From UBA3700 sp964478025 (GTDB lineage Bacteria > Bacillota > Clostridia > Christensenellales > UBA3700): a stretch of DNA of 64,000 nucleotides. The notes under the pieces were generated by a model. That model worked only from the letters and a program-made list of their open reading frames with translations. It was not told the DNA's origin and made no database searches. Shown here in pieces: positions 32,715-41,657 of this stretch. The position numbers and the translations under genes are program-made. The stretch spans positions 6,364 to 70,363 of the forward strand of contig CAYZGK010000008.1 in NCBI GenBank assembly GCA_964478025.1, in the 5' to 3' direction. Position 1 is the first letter of the stretch; every line of letters begins with the position of its first letter.

Positions 32715-34523
32715 TTAATTATCACTATCTAATTTTAGTATTGTTAAAAAGGCTTCTGATGGTAATTCTACTGAACCAAATTGACGCATTCTCTTCTTGC
32801 CTTCTTTTTGTTTTTCTAGCAATTTTTTCTTTCTTGTTATATCGCCACCGTAACACTTAGCAAGTACGTCTTTTCTAACAGCTTTAACCGTTTCTCTTGC
32901 AATTACTTTACCACCTATTGAAGCTTGAATTGGAACTTCAAATTGTTGTCTTGGTATTACGTCTTTTAACTTCTCTGCAATTCTTCTGCCTCTTTCATAT
33001 GCCCTATCTCTATGAACAATAATCGAAAGCGCATCACAAACTTCTCCATTTAGCATCATATCAAGTTTTACAAGATCTGATTTAACATAACCTTTTACTT
33101 CATAATCTAGCGATGCATAACCTTTAGTTCTACTCTTTAAAGTATCGAAAAAGTCATATACAATCTCATTTAATGGAATATCATACTCTACTTGGACTCT
33201 TGATGTATCTAAGTATGACATATTTATAAAAGTACCTCTTTTGTTTTGGCATAACTCCATTATTGGTCCTACATAATCAGGAGGCGTTAAAAGTGATGCT
33301 CTAACAATAGGTTCTTCCATATGATCGATTTCAACTGCTGGTGGCAAGTTCGATGGATTTGAAACAACTATTCTCTCCCCTGTTGTCTTTTGAACAATAT
33401 ATTTAACAGATGGAGCCGTAGTAATAAGGTCTAAATCAAATTCTCTTTCAAGTCTTTCTTGAATTATATCCATATGAAGTAAACCTAAAAATCCACATCT
33501 AAATCCAAATCCTAAAGCTGTTGAAACTTCTGGTTCATACATAAGTGATGCATCATTTAGTTTTAATTTTTCAAGTGCATCTTTTAAATCTTCATATCTT
33601 GCACCATCAACTGGATAAACACCACTAAATACCATCGGTTGAGCTTCCTTAAAGCCTTCTAGCGGTTCTTTTACTGGATTTTGAGCAGATGTTATAGTAT
33701 CACCTACTTTTGTGTCTGCAACGTTTTTAATTGAGGCACAAATATATCCAACATCGCCAGCAGATAATTCGTCAAGTGGATGAGTTTTTGGTGTAAAAAT
33801 TCCAACTTCGGTTACGTCATAAACTTTTCCCGTTGCCATCATTTTTATTTTATCGCCCATTTTTACTTTTCCATCAAAAATTCTAACAATAGAAACTGCA
33901 CCTTTGTATGCATCATAATAAGAATCAAATATTAGTGCTTTAAGAGGTTTATTATCATCCCCACTTGGTGGTGGTAAAAACTCTATAACTTGCTCTAAAA
34001 CGTTTTCTATTCCTATGCATTGCTTTGCAGAAACTAAAGGAGCATCTGTAGCATCTAAGCCGATAACATCCTTTATTTCTTTCTTTACTTCCTCAGGTCT
34101 TGCTGATGGTAAATCTATTTTATTTATAACTGGAATAATTTCAAGTCCATTATCTAAAGCTAAATATACATTAGTTAAAGTTTGAGCTTCAATTCCTTGG
34201 GATGCATCAACAATTAAAATTGCACCATCACAAGCTTTAAGCGATCTTGAAACTTCATAAGTAAAGTCTACGTGTCCTGGAGTATCTATTAAGTTAAATA
34301 AATAAGTCTCACCTTTATAGTTATATTTCATTGTAACTGGAGCAAGTTTTATAGTTATACCTCTTTCTCTCTCTAAATCCATACTATCCAAAAGCTGTGC
34401 TTGAGCATCTCTTGGGGCAACTGTTTCAGTTACAGCCATAATACAATCAGCAAGCGTTGATTTACCATGGTCAATATGGGCTACAATACAGAAATTTCTA
34501 ATTTTAGATTTATCTATTATCAT
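32715..34523 (-). CDS. lepA: translation elongation factor 4
   Basis: A 602-residue ribosomal GTPase that back-translocates stalled ribosomes; full family length. Seen are the P-loop AHIDHGKSTLAD (14-25), DTPGHVDF (about 79-86), NKIDLPSA, EF-G-like domains II, III and V, and the LepA-specific C-terminal domain ending in FLTILKLDSD. The start is backed by TAGGAGCC and by a consensus promoter at 34545-34573. Confidence 0.97.
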   Translation of the reverse strand: MIIDKSKIRNFCIVAHIDHGKSTLADCIMAVTETVAPRDAQAQLLDSMDLERERGITIKLAPVTMKYNYKGETYLFNLIDTPGHVDFTYEVSRSLKACDGAILIVDASQGIEAQTLTNVYLALDNGLEIIPVINKIDLPSARPEEVKKEIKDVIGLDATDAPLVSAKQCIGIENVLEQVIEFLPPPSGDDNKPLKALIFDSYYDAYKGAVSIVRIFDGKVKMGDKIKMMATGKVYDVTEVGIFTPKTHPLDELSAGDVGYICASIKNVADTKVGDTITSAQNPVKEPLEGFKEAQPMVFSGVYPVDGARYEDLKDALEKLKLNDASLMYEPEVSTALGFGFRCGFLGLLHMDIIQERLEREFDLDLITTAPSVKYIVQKTTGERIVVSNPSNLPPAVEIDHMEEPIVRASLLTPPDYVGPIMELCQNKRGTFINMSYLDTSRVQVEYDIPLNEIVYDFFDTLKSRTKGYASLDYEVKGYVKSDLVKLDMMLNGEVCDALSIIVHRDRAYERGRRIAEKLKDVIPRQQFEVPIQASIGGKVIARETVKAVRKDVLAKCYGGDITRKKKLLEKQKEGKKRMRQFGSVELPSEAFLTILKLDSDN

Positions 34524-34544
34524 ATAGGCTCCTAAATCTTAAAT

Positions 34545-34573
34545 ATTATATTAAAAATATATATAAAACACAA
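34545..34573 (-). promoter_or_regulatory. sigma-A promoter of lepA
   Basis: Minus strand TTGTGT (34568-34573), 17 bp, TATAAT (34545-34550). It lies back to back with the plus-strand promoter at 34591-34599 in a 94-bp divergent region. Confidence 0.7.
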
Positions 34574-34590
34574 CTACACAAAAACAATTG

Positions 34591-34599
34591 TGTTATAAT
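34591..34599 (+). promoter_or_regulatory. extended -10 of the LUD-glycerophosphodiesterase pair
   Basis: TGTTATAAT (TGn plus TATAAT at 34594-34599) precedes the GAGG site and ATG at 34618, so the leader is about 12 bases. No good -35 is seen. Confidence 0.6.
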
Positions 34600-34617
34600 A
34601 CATACAGCGAGGTTTAC

Positions 34618-35220
34618 ATGGAAAATTTACTTGAAAATTTAAAAATTAAAGGATTTAAACCTTTTTATTTTGAAAATGAAAATGAAGCAATCGAAAAAAT
34701 AAAAAGTTTAATTCCACAAGGCGCAAGCATAGGCTCAGGTGGTTCTATGACCATTAAAGAATTAAATTTATTAGATATCTTGGAAAAAGATGGCCATAAA
34801 ATTTATTCTCACTCTAAAGCAACACCAAGCGAAATGCCTACCATTTACCAACTTGCACAAAAAGCTGATTATTACATTTCATCAACCAATGCTTTAACAG
34901 AAAAAGGTGAATTTGTAAATATCGATGGCACAGCAAACAGAGTTGCCTCTCTATCTTTTGGTCCTAAAAATATTATTTATGTTTTAGGAACTAATAAGAT
35001 AACAAAAGATGTTTCTTCAGCAATAGATAGAATAAGAAACTATGTTGCACCAAAAAATTGTATAAGATTAAATAAAAACACTCCATGTGCAAAAACAGGA
35101 AGATGTGAAAATTGCAATTCAGATGATTGTATTTGTCGAGTAACAACAATACACCATCATCCAACAAGCAAACAAGAAAATGTATATGTAATAATAATTA
35201 ATAAGGAGCTAGGCTACTAA
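34618..35220 (+). CDS. LUD domain protein (DUF162; LutC-like)
   Basis: A 200-residue single LUD-domain protein. SIGSGGSMTIKEL near 40 and ISSTNALTEKGEFVNIDGTANRVASL near 98-123 are the conserved ligand loops. LUD proteins include lactate-oxidation factors (LutB/LutC) and many single-domain ones of unknown role; here there are no LutA or LutB neighbours, so lactate use is not implied. The C-terminal third has a Cys/His-rich stretch (CAKTGRCENC..DDCIC..HHH) that could bind metal. I start at ATG 34618 with GAGG; a longer frame at 34588 overlaps the promoter. One base separates its stop from the next gene. Confidence 0.84.
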   Translation: MENLLENLKIKGFKPFYFENENEAIEKIKSLIPQGASIGSGGSMTIKELNLLDILEKDGHKIYSHSKATPSEMPTIYQLAQKADYYISSTNALTEKGEFVNIDGTANRVASLSFGPKNIIYVLGTNKITKDVSSAIDRIRNYVAPKNCIRLNKNTPCAKTGRCENCNSDDCICRVTTIHHHPTSKQENVYVIIINKELGY

Positions 35221-35221
35221 A

Positions 35222-35980
35222 ATGAAAGACACTAAATGGATGTATGAAAAACCCGCTGCTCATAGAGGTTTTCATGACAATAAAGTTGCACCAGAGAATT
35301 CTTTACTTGCTATAAAAAAGGCAGTAGATGCTGGATATAATATCGAATTTGATGTTCATATGACAAAATCAAAAGTTCTTGTTGTTCATCATGATTTCTC
35401 TATAAAAAGAACAACTGGCTTAGATATGGATATAACTGATGTTGATACAAACAACTTAGAGCAATATAAATTATTTGGAACAAATGAACATATTCCAACT
35501 TTTGATGATGTATTAAACACAGTTGATGGAAAAGTAAATCTTATTGTAGAAATTAAGCCTATAAGACGTGGACAAAACTTAAAAGAAGTTGTAGATGCAA
35601 TTCTTGATAGACTTTCTAAATACAATGGTGTTTATTGTCTAGAAAGTTTTGATTTAAGAGTTGTTGACTACCTACATAAAAATTACCCAGATAAAGTTAT
35701 TGGTCAATTATATGAAGGCGATTTTGCACCTCAAAGATGGTTATGTTTTGCTTGTAATCAACATAAAAAAGTTGATTTCCTTGCAATTTGTATCAAAAAT
35801 GCTAATTTGAAAAAATATGCAAAAATTAGAAAGAAATATCCTGAAAAGGTATTTGTAACCTGGACTGTAAGAACACTAGAGCAACAACAAACAGCTCTTA
35901 AGCTTTGTGATAGTTATATATTTGAAACAAATACAAAAAATGATTCATATATAGCTCCACCACCTTTATCTATTAAATAA
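35222..35980 (+). CDS. glycerophosphodiester phosphodiesterase
   Basis: A 252-residue cytosolic TIM-barrel enzyme that splits glycerophosphodiesters to glycerol-3-phosphate and an alcohol. Catalytic residues are visible: HRG (His15/Arg16 area), PENS, then IEFDVHMTKSKVLVVHHD with Glu, Asp and His. A later EIKP strand carries the second metal Glu. No signal peptide, so it acts inside the cell, recycling lipid head groups. It is tightly coupled to the LUD gene and followed by a bidirectional terminator. Confidence 0.92.
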   Translation: MKDTKWMYEKPAAHRGFHDNKVAPENSLLAIKKAVDAGYNIEFDVHMTKSKVLVVHHDFSIKRTTGLDMDITDVDTNNLEQYKLFGTNEHIPTFDDVLNTVDGKVNLIVEIKPIRRGQNLKEVVDAILDRLSKYNGVYCLESFDLRVVDYLHKNYPDKVIGQLYEGDFAPQRWLCFACNQHKKVDFLAICIKNANLKKYAKIRKKYPEKVFVTWTVRTLEQQQTALKLCDSYIFETNTKNDSYIAPPPLSIK

Positions 35981-36000
35981 AAAAAAATAAAAACTATAAA

Positions 36001-36035
36001 AAATTCCCAAAAGCTCATAACTTTTGGGAATTTTT
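36001..36035 (+). terminator. bidirectional terminator between GDPD and iscU
   Basis: Stem AAATTCCCAAAAG / CTTTTGGGAATTT (13 bp, 7-nt loop) with T-runs on both strands, serving the convergent genes ending at 35980 and 36052. Confidence 0.9.
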
Positions 36036-36051
36036 ATAAACCTTTTTAATA

Positions 36052-36462
36052 TTAAACTTGTTTAATTGTATCTGTATTAGTTACTTTTCCATTCTTTCTG
36101 TCATAGTAATTTTCAATACAAGCCTTTATTGCTTCTTCTGCAAGAACTGAACAATGTAGTTTTTGTGGAGGAAGACCACCTAAAGAATCAACTACAGCCT
36201 TATTAGATAACTCTAAAGCTTCTTTTGCAGTTTTTCCTTTAACCAATGTTGTTGCTCTTGATGAAGTTGCTTGAGCTGCTGCACAACCAAAAGTTCTAAA
36301 AGCAACTTGTTCTATAACTTCTGTTTCTGGATTTATATACATGGTCATTTCCATTATATCTCCACAAGCAGCATTACCAATTTTAGAATAAGCATTATTA
36401 TTCTCTAAGTACCCTACATTTTGTAAATTTTGAAACTCTTTTATTACTTCTTCATTATACAT
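36052..36462 (-). CDS. iscU: iron-sulfur scaffold protein, IscU/NifU-N type
   Basis: A 136-residue scaffold on which clusters are built from the sulfur supplied by NifS/IscS. The three ligand cysteines are Cys33 (NAACGD, with Asp35), Cys60 (FGCAA) and Cys104 (LHCSV). It overlaps the 3' end of the desulfurase gene by 19 bp, so they are translationally coupled. It completes the iscR-nifS-iscU operon, the minimal Clostridia-type ISC set, and no HscA/B or ferredoxin gene is linked. Confidence 0.94.
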   Translation of the reverse strand: MYNEEVIKEFQNLQNVGYLENNNAYSKIGNAACGDIMEMTMYINPETEVIEQVAFRTFGCAAAQATSSRATTLVKGKTAKEALELSNKAVVDSLGGLPPQKLHCSVLAEEAIKACIENYYDRKNGKVTNTDTIKQV

Positions 36463-37643
36463 TTTTCATATTCTCCTTTTAATTCTTCATATATAGGCGA
36501 CATTGCTCTTAACTGTTTTACTGTTTTTGTTAAAACATCTACTGTATAGTCGGCTTCTTCAAATGTGTTAGCTTTTCCAAAAGAAAAACGAATTGAACCA
36601 TGTGCTATTGCCATAGGAACGCCTATTGCTAATAATACATGACTTGGATCTAAGGAACCTGACGAACAAGCTGAGCCAGATGAAACTGCAATTCCTGCTA
36701 TATCTAGGTGGAACAAAATTCCTTCTCCTTCAATTCCAACAAATGAAAAGTCTGAATTTCCTGCTAATCTCTTTGATGGATCTTTAGGACCATTATATAA
36801 AATATAGTCTATATTTTCTTGAACTTTTTTAACAAAGTAATCTCTAACTGCTTGAATATGCTTGTTATTCTTTTCCATATCTCTTACGGCTTTTTCAATA
36901 GCAAATCCAAGACCTACAATTCCTGGTGTATTTAAAGTTGAAGCTCTAAGATTTCTTTCTTGTTCACCACCATCTAGGAATCTTTGAATCTTAACACCAT
37001 TTTTCTTATAAAAAACACCGATGCCCTTTGGTCCATAGAATTTATGACCAGATAAAGATAACATATCTACATTCATTGCTTGTACATCAACAGGAATATT
37101 ACCAACAGCTTGTACAGCATCTGTATGCATTGCTATTTTATGTGCTTTTGCAATTGCTCCAATTTCTGCGATAGGTTCAATTGTACCAATCTCATTATTT
37201 GCAGTCATAACAGATATTAAAATTGTTTTATCTGTTATAGCTTTTTCAACTTGTTCTGGAGTTACAAAACCTTCTTTATCTACATCAAGATACGTTACTT
37301 CAAAACCATATTTTTCAAGTTTATGACAAGTCTCTAAGATAGCTGGGTGCTCAATCTTTGTAGTAATAATATGATTACCCTTATCTTGATGAGCTAAACA
37401 ATAACCCTTAATAGCCATGTTGTCTGACTCTGAACCACCTGACGTAAAATAAATTTCACTACTTTTACAATTTAATGCTTTAGCAACTTTTTCTCTTGCT
37501 TCATCTATGGCTTTTAATGCTTCTCTACCATAGAAATGTTGAGAAGAACCATTACCAAAAACTTCAGTAAAATAAGGCATCATACCTTCTAGTACTTCTT
37601 TGTCTACATATGTTGTTGCTGCATGATCTAAATAAACCTTCAT
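36444..37643 (-). CDS. nifS: cysteine desulfurase, NifS/IscS type
   Basis: A 399-residue PLP enzyme that converts cysteine to alanine and protein-bound persulfide. It starts VYLDHAATTYVD. LSGHKFYGPKGIG carries the PLP Lys (about 205) and SSGSACSSGSLDPSHVL (about 325-341) the persulfide Cys. The 17-residue loop of class I desulfurases is present. It is the middle gene of iscR-nifS-iscU, 9 bp after iscR. Confidence 0.96.
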   Translation of the reverse strand: MKVYLDHAATTYVDKEVLEGMMPYFTEVFGNGSSQHFYGREALKAIDEAREKVAKALNCKSSEIYFTSGGSESDNMAIKGYCLAHQDKGNHIITTKIEHPAILETCHKLEKYGFEVTYLDVDKEGFVTPEQVEKAITDKTILISVMTANNEIGTIEPIAEIGAIAKAHKIAMHTDAVQAVGNIPVDVQAMNVDMLSLSGHKFYGPKGIGVFYKKNGVKIQRFLDGGEQERNLRASTLNTPGIVGLGFAIEKAVRDMEKNNKHIQAVRDYFVKKVQENIDYILYNGPKDPSKRLAGNSDFSFVGIEGEGILFHLDIAGIAVSSGSACSSGSLDPSHVLLAIGVPMAIAHGSIRFSFGKANTFEEADYTVDVLTKTVKQLRAMSPIYEELKGEYEKCIMKK

Positions 37644-37652
37644 ATTCGACCT

Positions 37653-38051
37653 CTATTTGTTTATTATACTTGTTAATGACATATTATCTAAAAACCCATT
37701 TATTTGTTGGTATAACTTATCCCAAACAACATGAGTTTGGCATTTAGCTTTATTAGGACATGTATTTTCATCTGACAAACAATCCACTATAACCAAATCT
37801 TCCTCAAGCGTTCTTAAAATTGAACCTACAGATATTTTATCCGCATTCTCAACAAAATAACCACCTTGCGCACCACGAGTTGCCTGAACAAGATTTGCCT
37901 TTCTTAAAGCTAAAATAATTTGTTCAGTATATTTTTCAGAAGCATCAATCTCTCTTGCAATACAAGTTAAAGGCATTGCTCCCTCACCTTCGTGTGTAGC
38001 AAGGAAACACATAACCTTTAATCCATATCTAGCTTTACTTGATAACTTCAT
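37653..38051 (-). CDS. iscR: Rrf2 family iron-sulfur regulator, IscR-like
   Basis: A 132-residue winged-HTH regulator beginning MKLSSKARYGLKVMCFLA. A three-cysteine cluster-binding loop (C-x6-C-x5-C in VDCLSDENTCPNKAKCQ, about 89-105) indicates a 2Fe-2S sensor that represses or adjusts the isc operon with iron-sulfur status. It is the first gene, and a direct-repeat operator overlaps its promoter. CymR, the other Rrf2 branch, lacks these cysteines, so IscR is favoured. Confidence 0.92.
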   Translation of the reverse strand: MKLSSKARYGLKVMCFLATHEGEGAMPLTCIAREIDASEKYTEQIILALRKANLVQATRGAQGGYFVENADKISVGSILRTLEEDLVIVDCLSDENTCPNKAKCQTHVVWDKLYQQINGFLDNMSLTSIINK

Positions 38052-38067
38052 TTTTAATTCCTATCTA

Positions 38068-38109
38068 TTTACTAGGAATTATTTTACTAGGGTATTTAAT
38101 CTTTGTCAA
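38068..38109 (-). promoter_or_regulatory. consensus promoter of the isc operon with direct-repeat operator
   Basis: Minus strand TTGACA (38104-38109), 17 bp, TAAAAT (38081-38086). The plus-strand repeat TTTACTAGG occurs at 38068-38076 and 38083-38091 (15-bp pitch); the second copy overlaps the -10 and the first the likely transcription start. This is a good candidate for autoregulation by the IscR-like protein. Confidence 0.68.
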
Positions 38110-38152
38110 ATTAAATATATAAATTTATATAAACTTAAATATTATTCTAAAC

Positions 38153-38313
38153 TTAACCAGTCATATTTTTGTTTTTTAACCAATCATATTTGACAAATAT
38201 AACCATATAAATTAGAACGATTTAACCAGTCAAATTAGATAAAATCAGCCGTATAAATTTTGGAATTTCAACCAGTCAAATTAGATAAAATTAACCGGTC
38301 AAATTTTTATTTT
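38153..38313. repeat. seven tandem 23-bp repeats between hisIE and iscR
   Basis: Units start at 38153, 38176, 38199, 38222, 38245, 38268 and 38291, exactly 23 bp apart, each opening with TTAACC-like sequence (consensus start TTAACCAGTCAAATTAG). Units 4 and 6 differ by one base. Units 3 and 5 share CCrTATAAATT and differ from the others, giving an underlying 46-bp alternation. The last unit runs into the hisIE stop region. There are no unique spacers, so it is not CRISPR. Confidence 0.9.
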
Positions 38314-38969
38314 TTACCGCCCATTTTTTCTTGCTTTACTTTCTTGTCTATAACATGTCTTGAAGCAAGTTCTTTATGAATTTCTTCTAAAGATATGCCC
38401 ATTTCAACCATCAAAACCATTGTATGGTACGCTAAATCACAAATTTCATATATTGTTTCTTCTTTATCGTTATTTTTGGCAGCTACTATAACCTCAGTAG
38501 ATTCTTCTCCAACTTTCTTTAAAATTTTATCCATTCCTTTTTCAAAAAGATATGTCGTATATGAGCCTTCCTTTTTGTTTATTTTTCTACCCCTAATTAA
38601 TTCTAAAAGTCCTTCATAAGAAAACTCATGTAAATCCTCTGATTGATATAACTCATTTCCATTATCAAAACATGAATCCTTACCTGTATGACAAGCAGGA
38701 CCATCTTTTTCAACAACAACTAAAAGTGCATCTTTATCGCAATCTGCAGTCATAGAAACAATATGTTGATAATTTCCAGAAGTTTCACCTTTTACCCAAA
38801 ATTCTTGTCTTGATCTTGACCAAAAACAAGTAACCTTCTTATCTATTGACATTTGTATGCTTTCTTTATTCATATAAGCAAGCATTACAACTTTCTTTGT
38901 AATAGAATCCACAATTATTGCAGGTATTAAACCCTTCTCATCAAATTTTAATTCATCAATATTAATCAT
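38307..38969 (-). CDS. hisIE: bifunctional phosphoribosyl-AMP cyclohydrolase / phosphoribosyl-ATP pyrophosphatase
   Basis: A 220-residue fusion of histidine steps 2 and 3. The HisI half (about 1-112) contains FWSRSRQEFWVKGETSGN and the zinc and magnesium ligands in TADCDKDALLV and ACHTGKDSCF. The HisE half (about 120-215) has VGEESTEVIVAAKN and EICDLAYHTMVLM, the helical MazG-like nucleotide site. It is the last gene of the his operon, 12 bp after hisF; the stop sits at the edge of the tandem repeats. Confidence 0.95.
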   Translation of the reverse strand: MINIDELKFDEKGLIPAIIVDSITKKVVMLAYMNKESIQMSIDKKVTCFWSRSRQEFWVKGETSGNYQHIVSMTADCDKDALLVVVEKDGPACHTGKDSCFDNGNELYQSEDLHEFSYEGLLELIRGRKINKKEGSYTTYLFEKGMDKILKKVGEESTEVIVAAKNNDKEETIYEICDLAYHTMVLMVEMGISLEEIHKELASRHVIDKKVKQEKMGGKK

Positions 38970-38981
38970 ACTTTCTCCTTA

Positions 38982-39740
38982 CTATAGACGTACAGATACA
39001 CCTATATCTTTTAATTCTTTCTTTAATTTATTAATTTCTACTTCTTTAAAATGGAAAATTGAAGCAGCAAGTCCAGCATCAACCTTTGGAAGTTTAGTAA
39101 ATAGTTCTTTAAAATCCTCAATTGAGCCCGCTCCTCCAGAGGCTATAATTGGAACAGATACAGCATTACATACAGCATCTAACATTTCTAAGTCAAAGCC
39201 TTTCTTTACACCATCGGTATCAATAGAATTTAAGCAAACTTCACCCGCTCCATTATCTACACATCTTTTTATCCACTCTACAGCTTCCATACCAGTATTT
39301 TCTCTTCCACCTTTTGAAAATACCCTAAATACACCATCAACTCTCTTTACATCAGCAGATAAAACTACGCATTGATTTCCATATAATTTTGCTGCCTCAT
39401 AAACTAGTGATGGATTTTTAATAGCTCCTGAATTTACTGATACTTTATCTGCACCACATTTTAGCACTCTATCAAAATCTTCAATTGTATTAATACCACC
39501 ACCAACAGTTAATGGAATAAACACGCTTTTTGCAGTTTCACATAAAATATCTGTAAATATTTTTCTTTCCTCAAATGAGGCTGTTATGTCGTAAAACACA
39601 AGCTCGTCAGCGCCGTTTGCTGAATAATATTTTGCAAGTTCAACTGGAGAATCTACATCTTTTATTCCCTCAAAATTTACGCCTTTAACAACCCTTCCAT
39701 GTCTAACATCTAAACAAGGTATTATTCTTTTTGTTATCAT
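38982..39740 (-). CDS. hisF: imidazole glycerol phosphate synthase, cyclase subunit
   Basis: A 252-residue TIM barrel that joins with HisH to make imidazole glycerol phosphate and AICAR. It opens with IPCLDVRHGRVVKG (catalytic Asp11). VLSADVKR carries the second catalytic Asp (about 130), and the phosphate loops GGGI and ASGGAGS are present. Its ATG overlaps the hisA stop as ATGA. Confidence 0.97.
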   Translation of the reverse strand: MITKRIIPCLDVRHGRVVKGVNFEGIKDVDSPVELAKYYSANGADELVFYDITASFEERKIFTDILCETAKSVFIPLTVGGGINTIEDFDRVLKCGADKVSVNSGAIKNPSLVYEAAKLYGNQCVVLSADVKRVDGVFRVFSKGGRENTGMEAVEWIKRCVDNGAGEVCLNSIDTDGVKKGFDLEMLDAVCNAVSVPIIASGGAGSIEDFKELFTKLPKVDAGLAASIFHFKEVEINKLKKELKDIGVSVRL

Positions 39741-40450
39741 TTTGCTACCTCTATAGCCTTAGCAAGGTCAATTGCTTTGGTATAATAAGCTTTTCCTATA
39801 ATAGCTCCATATATACCAAGATTTTTTAATTTTAAAACATCTTCAATACTAGAAACGCCACCTGAAGCTATTATTTTCATAGAATACTCATCCTTTAGTT
39901 TTTTATACATATCTACATTAGTCCCCTGCATTGCACCATCTTTAGATATGTCTGTGCAAATAATTGTATCAACGCCTAATTCTTGCATTTGTTTACAAAA
40001 ATCAAATAAGGTATATTTGGATTTTTCAAGCCAACCTTTTACTGCAACAAATCCATCCTTTACATCAACGCCAACCACAATTCTATTTTTATATTTTCTT
40101 ATTGCCTCTACTAAAAATTCTCTATTCTCAACTGCTGCTGTGCCTAAAATAACTCTATCTATCCCTGCATCTAAGTATTTTGATACAGTTTCCATATTTC
40201 GTATTCCACCACCAATTTCACAAGAAAGTTTTGTTGAGTTTTTAATTTTTAAAACTACATCTAAATTTGGAGTATTTCCATCCTTTGCTCCTTGAAGGTC
40301 TACAATGTGAACGAACTTAGCTCCACAATTTTCAAAATCTTTGGCAATATCTGAAGGATTATCACTATAAACAGTCATCTTGTTATAGTCACCTTTAAGC
40401 AGTCTTACAGCCTTTTTATCGTATAAATCTATTGCTGGGAAAATTTCCAT
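39737..40450 (-). CDS. hisA: ProFAR isomerase
   Basis: A 237-residue TIM barrel that isomerises ProFAR to PRFAR in histidine synthesis. FPAIDLYDKKAVRLLKGDY carries the catalytic Asp near residue 7, and VGVDVKDGFVAVKGW the second catalytic Asp near 128. I start at ATG 40450 (MEIFPAIDL) with GAGGTGTAAA just upstream. The frame can be extended six codons into hisH, but that lacks a ribosome site. It overlaps hisF. Confidence 0.96.
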   Translation of the reverse strand: MEIFPAIDLYDKKAVRLLKGDYNKMTVYSDNPSDIAKDFENCGAKFVHIVDLQGAKDGNTPNLDVVLKIKNSTKLSCEIGGGIRNMETVSKYLDAGIDRVILGTAAVENREFLVEAIRKYKNRIVVGVDVKDGFVAVKGWLEKSKYTLFDFCKQMQELGVDTIICTDISKDGAMQGTNVDMYKKLKDEYSMKIIASGGVSSIEDVLKLKNLGIYGAIIGKAYYTKAIDLAKAIEVAK

Positions 40451-40451
40451 T

Positions 40452-41069
40452 TTACACCTCAAACTCACAAAATGCTTTTAATATTTTAAGGCCAACTTCG
40501 CCACTTTTTTCAGGGTGAAATTGAGTGCCTAAAACATTTTTATTTGCAACTGCTGCCGTAAGAATTGCTCCATATTCATCACTTGCTATAGTGTATTTTT
40601 CACAATCTACACCATAATATGAATGAACAAAATAAACATAGTCGCCTTCTTTTATATACTTAAATAAAGGATGTTTTCCATTATTAAAGATTAAAGAATT
40701 CCAACCTATTTGTGGTATTTTATAACCTTTTGGAATTACATCCGCTATTGGCTTTATAGATCCTTTAATTAAGCCTAACCCTTCATGTTCTCCATACTCG
40801 TAACTTTTTTCAAATAAAAGCTGCATACCAAGGCAAATACCTAAAAGAGGCTTCCCTTTATTCACTTCTTGCAATATAACATCTTGCAAATTACTTTCCT
40901 TTAATTTTTGCGCAGCATCACCAAATGCACCAACTCCAGGTAAAACAATTCTATCTGCCTTTTTTATAACATCAATAGATGACGTTACAACAGCTTCTTC
41001 ATTTATAGCCTTAAATGAACTTCTTAAAGAAAATAAATTACCTACGCCATAGTCAATTATAGCAATCAT
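40452..41069 (-). CDS. hisH: imidazole glycerol phosphate synthase, glutaminase subunit
   Basis: A 205-residue class I glutamine amidotransferase that feeds ammonia to HisF. The nucleophile Cys lies in GICLGMQLLF (about 79) and the triad His-Glu in TQFHPEKSG near the C-terminus. It starts at the base where the hisB stop ends, and GAGG near its end serves as the hisA ribosome site. Confidence 0.96.
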   Translation of the reverse strand: MIAIIDYGVGNLFSLRSSFKAINEEAVVTSSIDVIKKADRIVLPGVGAFGDAAQKLKESNLQDVILQEVNKGKPLLGICLGMQLLFEKSYEYGEHEGLGLIKGSIKPIADVIPKGYKIPQIGWNSLIFNNGKHPLFKYIKEGDYVYFVHSYYGVDCEKYTIASDEYGAILTAAVANKNVLGTQFHPEKSGEVGLKILKAFCEFEV

Positions 41070-41656
41070 TACAATACTCCTTTTGTTGATGGAATTTCAT
41101 TTTCAAATTCTTTATCTATTGATACTGCTTTTCTTAACGTATGACCAATAGATTTAAATGCGCCCTCAATTATGTGATGAGTATTAGTTCCAGCAAGTTT
41201 TTTAATATGCAAAGTTACTTGTGCTTTTCTAACAAATCCTAACCAAAACTCTTCAACAAGTTCTGTATCAAAATCACCAACTTTTTTAGCTCTTAATGGC
41301 AAATCAAAACCAAGATAACTTCTTCCTGAAATATCTATTGAAGATAAAATTAAAGATTCATCCATAGCAAGGGTTGTATCACCATATCTAACTATTCCTT
41401 TTTTATCACCAATAGCCTTATTGAAAGCCTCACCTAAAGCTATGCCAATATCTTCAACTGTGTGGTGATAATCAACATATGTATCCCCAACACACTTTAC
41501 ATTTAAATCAAAACGAGCATGTTTTCCTAAAAGAGTCAACATATGATCTAAAAAACCACATCCTGAATCTATTTCAGTTTTACCCTTTCCATCTAAATTT
41601 AACGAAAGTTTTATATCTGTTTCTGCTGTTTTTCTATTTATCTCTGCACATCTCAT
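41069..41656 (-). CDS. hisB: imidazoleglycerol-phosphate dehydratase
   Basis: A 195-residue manganese enzyme, monofunctional (no histidinol phosphatase domain). Metal motifs are DYHHTVEDIGIALG (about 64-77) and THHIIEGAFKSIGH (about 163-176); FLDHML (about 38-43) is also present. Its small length is normal. A histidinol-phosphate phosphatase is not encoded in this operon, so a HisK/HisJ-type enzyme must lie elsewhere. Confidence 0.97.
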   Translation of the reverse strand: MRCAEINRKTAETDIKLSLNLDGKGKTEIDSGCGFLDHMLTLLGKHARFDLNVKCVGDTYVDYHHTVEDIGIALGEAFNKAIGDKKGIVRYGDTTLAMDESLILSSIDISGRSYLGFDLPLRAKKVGDFDTELVEEFWLGFVRKAQVTLHIKKLAGTNTHHIIEGAFKSIGHTLRKAVSIDKEFENEIPSTKGVL

Positions 41657-41657
41657 A

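Noticed and set aside
38153..38313. Regular direct repeats considered as a CRISPR array
   Set aside because: The units are contiguous, the period is 23 bp, there are no unique spacers and no cas genes.
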